Shown piece by piece: positions 12,840-15,368 of a stretch of 15,368 nt of DNA. The position numbers were made by a program, and so were the translations under genes. Each line of letters opens with the position of its first letter. Positions within the stretch are counted from its first letter, which is position 1. The notes under the pieces were generated by a model that had not been told where the DNA came from, ran no database searches, and worked only from the letters and a program-made list of their open reading frames with translations. The stretch is from NCBI GenBank assembly GCA_021826255.1, contig JAKBAZ010000014.1, forward strand, positions 1-15,368. The letters run 5' to 3'. Origin of the DNA: Actinomycetes bacterium. GTDB taxonomy: Bacteria > Actinomycetota > Acidimicrobiia > Acidimicrobiales > RAAP-2.

Positions 12840-13604
12840 CTACGCGTCCTTAATCGGCTCACCCTGCTCTCGGTTAGCGATGCCGGAGCGAAAGTAGGCC
12901 TTGTGAGAAATGGCGGACTCAGCGAGGCCCCGGTCGAGTAGCGCCGTGCGCAGAGCGCGCGTGACGTAGAACTCGGCGAAGACGTAGGCGTGGCCCTCAT
13001 CGGGGGGTAGGTCGAGGCTGGACAACGCCGCGAGGAGTCCTGCAGGGTCTCGTTGTTCGCGCTCGGCCCGGTCGACGAAGACACCCGTCACACCCAGTTC
13101 GGAATCGACACTTGGGGTGAGTGCGTCGGCGGGGTCGTCGAGCTCGACCACGAAGAGGGCGCGTCCGGGAGTCTCTATGCTCTCGGCGAGAGAGTAGAAC
13201 GCTCCGAGGGCGCTCACTCCGCCCACGAAGAGGTGCCAATCGGCCATGGGGTCGAGGAAGATCTTTCCCCTGGGGCCGACGAGGTCGACGGTCGAGCCGA
13301 AGGGCGCGTCGAGAGCCCACGCCGCTCCCGGCCCGTCGTGGGTGGTTTGAATCCACAGATCGAGGGTTTGGCTCTCGACGTTGGTGCGACGCACACTGTA
13401 TCGACGTCGAAGGGAGGGCTTCGACGAATCGACCAGAACCATCACGTCTTGTCCGGGTTGGCCCGCCAGGGCCTCAACGTCGCCCTCGAGGGTGACCTGG
13501 ACGAGCGAGGGGCTTAAGTGCTCTCTCGCTACCACGGTGGCGACCCGAGCGTGGGCTCCGGTGCGCTCGGCGAGTTGAAGCGAGGAGTCGAGTGGGGAAG
13601 TCAT
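12840..13604 (-). CDS. Siderophore-interacting protein family FAD-dependent reductase
   Basis: Proteins of this family (ViuB/YqjH type) reduce ferric-siderophore complexes in the cytoplasm, using FAD and NAD(P)H, to release iron. The 254-residue product has an N-terminal ferredoxin-reductase-like FAD domain with the RRYSVR flavin-binding motif (Arg68-Tyr69-Ser70), HDGPGAAWA (89-97), and VGPRG (109-113). A C-terminal NAD(P)-binding SIP domain follows, ending YVFAEFYVTRALRTALLDRGL (207-227) and SHKAYFRSG, a strong family signature. The family's GDETALPA-like segment appears as GGVSALGA (128-135), so the cofactor site may differ slightly. No siderophore transporter or synthesis gene is in the window, so the substrate is unknown. 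ATG start, probably leaderless. It is transcribed divergently from ftsK, against the direction of the whole cluster, and looks like an insertion into the rnj-ftsK order. Confidence 0.92.
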   Translation of the reverse strand: MTSPLDSSLQLAERTGAHARVATVVAREHLSPSLVQVTLEGDVEALAGQPGQDVMVLVDSSKPSLRRRYSVRRTNVESQTLDLWIQTTHDGPGAAWALDAPFGSTVDLVGPRGKIFLDPMADWHLFVGGVSALGAFYSLAESIETPGRALFVVELDDPADALTPSVDSELGVTGVFVDRAEREQRDPAGLLAALSSLDLPPDEGHAYVFAEFYVTRALRTALLDRGLAESAISHKAYFRSGIANREQGEPIKDA

Positions 13605-13611
13605 CTTGTTT

Positions 13612-13617
13612 ACGTTA
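13612..13617 (-). promoter_or_regulatory. Probable -10 box for the reductase gene
   Basis: Read on the minus strand this is TAACGT (a TANNNT box), ending 7 nt before the reductase ATG. There is no Shine-Dalgarno, so a leaderless message is likely. No clear -35 or Fur/DtxR-type operator was recognised nearby. Confidence 0.4.
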
Positions 13618-13647
13618 GAAGAACCAGAGAGTGCAGTGGGTCTCCGG

Positions 13648-13653
13648 TAAATT
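13648..13653 (+). promoter_or_regulatory. Possible -10 box for ftsK
   Basis: TAAATT ends 8 nt before the ftsK GTG (13662). There is no Shine-Dalgarno before the GTG. The overlapping AT-rich stretch offers other registers. It lies in the 57-bp divergent region shared with the reductase gene. Confidence 0.35.
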
Positions 13654-13661
13654 AACTCTTC

Positions 13662-15368
13662 GTGGCAACTCCTCGTCGGGCGTCCCCCTCTCGCTCGCGC
13701 GGTTCCCGTTCACGTCGATCGGCCCCTCCTCGTGAGTCCGACTCGCTGTGGAGTCGACACCGTCGCGACGTCGTCGTGGTCGCGCTCGGTGTTCTCGCGG
13801 CCTTCGCCCTCCTCGCCCAGTTTGGTGCACTGGGTGCACTCGGTCGCCCGTTTACCCTCGCGCTGGAGTACGTCTTTGGTATTTCGCGAATTGTCATTCC
13901 GCTGTTGTTGGTGGCCCTGGCGCTGGCTCTCCTTACCCGTCGCGTGGATCTGGAGCGGGCCCGATTCGGCTGGGGGCTCTCCCTGGCCCTCGTGGCGGTC
14001 AGTGGACTTGGAGATCTCCTGGCCGGTCGCCCGGGACTCGGTGCGGGTGCGTCCCGACTCGGTAACGCCGGTGGATGGCTCGGGGTGTTGACCGGTGGTG
14101 AACTCGCCCGAGTGGTGGGCACCCTCGGTGCCGCCGTCGTTCTCGTCGCGGTGCTGCTGGTCTCGATCATGGTGGGGGCCTCGATGGGCCTACGGGCCCT
14201 CCTCGGCGGCTTGTATCGCGGTATCCGTTTCTTTTTTCGCCACTTGGGGCGGTGGTGGGTGGCGCGTCCCGGTTCCGACGAAGTGGACGAATCCGAGGAT
14301 GAGGACCTGGACAACGGCGTCGATGATCAACTCGCTCTCGACGCCCCAGAGCGCCCCTCACGTCGACGTCGTCGTCACGCCGACGAGAGAGCGGAGGACT
14401 CGACCTCGCCCGAACTCGCCGACAGCGACGCGTACGATCCGTGGGCGAGTGAGGAGACCGCCCCTCGATCAACCCGGGCGCACGTGGGAGACCCCGAGCC
14501 CGAGAGTGACGACGAGGATGAGCCCGTCACCCACGACGAGTACGAGTTCACCGCGGAGGTAGACGAACCGGGGGAGGAGTTGGTTCCGCACGGGTCGGCG
14601 AGCGAGAGTGACCAGAACACCGACTGGGAACTCCCACCCCTGACGCTGCTCTCACGTACTCGAGCCCAGGCTCAGGATCGGGCGGCCATCGAGGCGGCGG
14701 GGCGAGAGTTGGTCGCGGCCCTCCTCGCCCACGGCGTAGACACGCACCTCATTGGCTTCACCGTTGGTCCGACGGTGACTCGCTACGAGTTGGAACTCGG
14801 TCCGGGGGTGAAGGTTGCTCGAGTGACCTCGCTCAACAAGGACATCGCCTACGCCATGGCCAGTCCCGACGTTCGTATTTTGGCCCCCATCCCGGGACGA
14901 TCCGCGATTGGTGTCGAGGTGCCCAATCGCCAACGGGCACTCGTGGCCCTCGGAGACCTGCTGGCGAGCGAGGAGGCCCTCTCGAGTGACCACCCCCTCG
15001 ACGTACCGATCGGACGAGACATCGCCGGTAAGACGGTCGTGGTCAATCTGGGAGAGATGCCCCACGTGTTGATTTCCGGGGCGACGGGAGCGGGTAAGAG
15101 CTCGTGTATTAACTCCCTCATTACCTCCCTCGTGATGAGGGCTAGTCCCGAGCAGGTTCGTCTCATTCTCGTTGACCCCAAACGAGTGGAGTTGGGCCAG
15201 TACGGTGACCTCCCACACTTGCTCGCACCCGTTGTTGTTGATCCGAAGAAGGCGGCGGGAGCACTGGCGTGGGCGGTGAAGGAGATGGAACGCCGTTACG
15301 ACATTCTGGCCGCGAGCGGTACGCGAGACATCACCGGTTACCAACAGGCCCTTCAGCGAGGCGACATT
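13662..15368 (+). CDS. ftsK: DNA translocase FtsK/SpoIIIE (3'-truncated by window edge)
   Basis: FtsK is a membrane-anchored ATPase that pumps chromosomal DNA at the division septum. 569 codons are in the window and the frame is still open at the edge. After a short Arg/Ser-rich N-terminus come four predicted membrane segments (about residues 36-60, 76-92, 104-120 and 150-176). A highly charged linker follows (about 205-325, rich in Asp, Glu and Arg). The translocase part starts near 330, with IGFTVGPTVTRYELELGPGVKV and VPNRQR. Walker A is GATGAGKS (473-480, Lys479) and Walker B ends LILVD (Asp505) before PKRVEL. The GTG at 13662 is the only possible start after the in-frame TAA at 13653-13655. 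Residue 477 is Ala where Ser is common in the P-loop, a conservative change. The gamma domain would lie past the right edge. Confidence 0.97.
   Translation, partial: MATPRRASPSRSRGSRSRRSAPPRESDSLWSRHRRDVVVVALGVLAAFALLAQFGALGALGRPFTLALEYVFGISRIVIPLLLVALALALLTRRVDLERARFGWGLSLALVAVSGLGDLLAGRPGLGAGASRLGNAGGWLGVLTGGELARVVGTLGAAVVLVAVLLVSIMVGASMGLRALLGGLYRGIRFFFRHLGRWWVARPGSDEVDESEDEDLDNGVDDQLALDAPERPSRRRRRHADERAEDSTSPELADSDAYDPWASEETAPRSTRAHVGDPEPESDDEDEPVTHDEYEFTAEVDEPGEELVPHGSASESDQNTDWELPPLTLLSRTRAQAQDRAAIEAAGRELVAALLAHGVDTHLIGFTVGPTVTRYELELGPGVKVARVTSLNKDIAYAMASPDVRILAPIPGRSAIGVEVPNRQRALVALGDLLASEEALSSDHPLDVPIGRDIAGKTVVVNLGEMPHVLISGATGAGKSSCINSLITSLVMRASPEQVRLILVDPKRVELGQYGDLPHLLAPVVVDPKKAAGALAWAVKEMERRYDILAASGTRDITGYQQALQRGDI

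Noticed and set aside
14281..14640. Low-complexity charged stretch that looked like a possible separate gene or frameshift
   Set aside because: The ftsK frame is open throughout and the stretch matches the variable acidic linker expected between the membrane and translocase parts of FtsK.

Overview
This window is a high-GC (about 63-65% by eye) actinobacterial housekeeping segment. From the left edge to about 12.2 kb it carries the conserved order nusA-ylxR-infB-rbfA-truB-ribF-rpsO-pnp-dapB-dapA-rnj, all on the + strand, and ftsK follows near the right edge. Mycobacterium and Streptomyces have a similar order. The pepR-type protease usually found between pnp and dapB, and the thyX found between dapB and dapA in mycobacteria, are absent here. 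That absence, together with the short intergenic distances and apparently leaderless starts, would fit a deep-branching actinobacterium such as an acidimicrobiian. The class-level assignment is inference only; no rRNA or marker comparison was possible.

Layout: (1) 2-5955 is a translation-factor and RNA-modification operon of tightly packed or overlapping genes: nusA (5' end outside the window), ylxR, infB, rbfA, truB, ribF. (2) 5956-8845 holds rpsO and pnp, each preceded by a hairpin, and closes with a strong 12+5 bp hairpin. (3) 8852-12218 holds dapB and dapA (diaminopimelate/lysine pathway) and rnj (RNase J). Well-placed TANNNT boxes lie 6 nt upstream of both dap start codons, which suggests leaderless mRNAs. 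rnj overlaps dapA by 8 nt. (4) 12219-12839 is about 620 bp with no recognisable gene. It contains an 11-bp inverted repeat, weak small ORFs on both strands, and a candidate convergent terminator. (5) 12840-13604 (- strand) encodes a siderophore-interacting-protein-type flavin reductase. It is divergently transcribed from ftsK (13662 to the right edge, 3' end outside the window) across a 57-bp shared promoter region.

Functionally, the left part links transcription elongation/antitermination (NusA), initiation (IF2), 30S maturation (RbfA), tRNA pseudouridylation (TruB) and flavin cofactor synthesis (RibF). The middle pairs an S15 gene with PNPase and adds RNase J, the main RNA-decay enzymes of such bacteria, with two cell-wall/lysine precursor genes between them. 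FtsK at the right handles chromosome translocation at division.

No mobile element, CRISPR array, tRNA/rRNA gene or defence-type system is visible. The most unusual points are the ylxR gene, which has no in-frame ATG/GTG/TTG before its conserved CVGCR motif; the hairpin whose 3' arm overlaps a probable dapB -10 box; and the unexplained 12.2-12.8 kb region.
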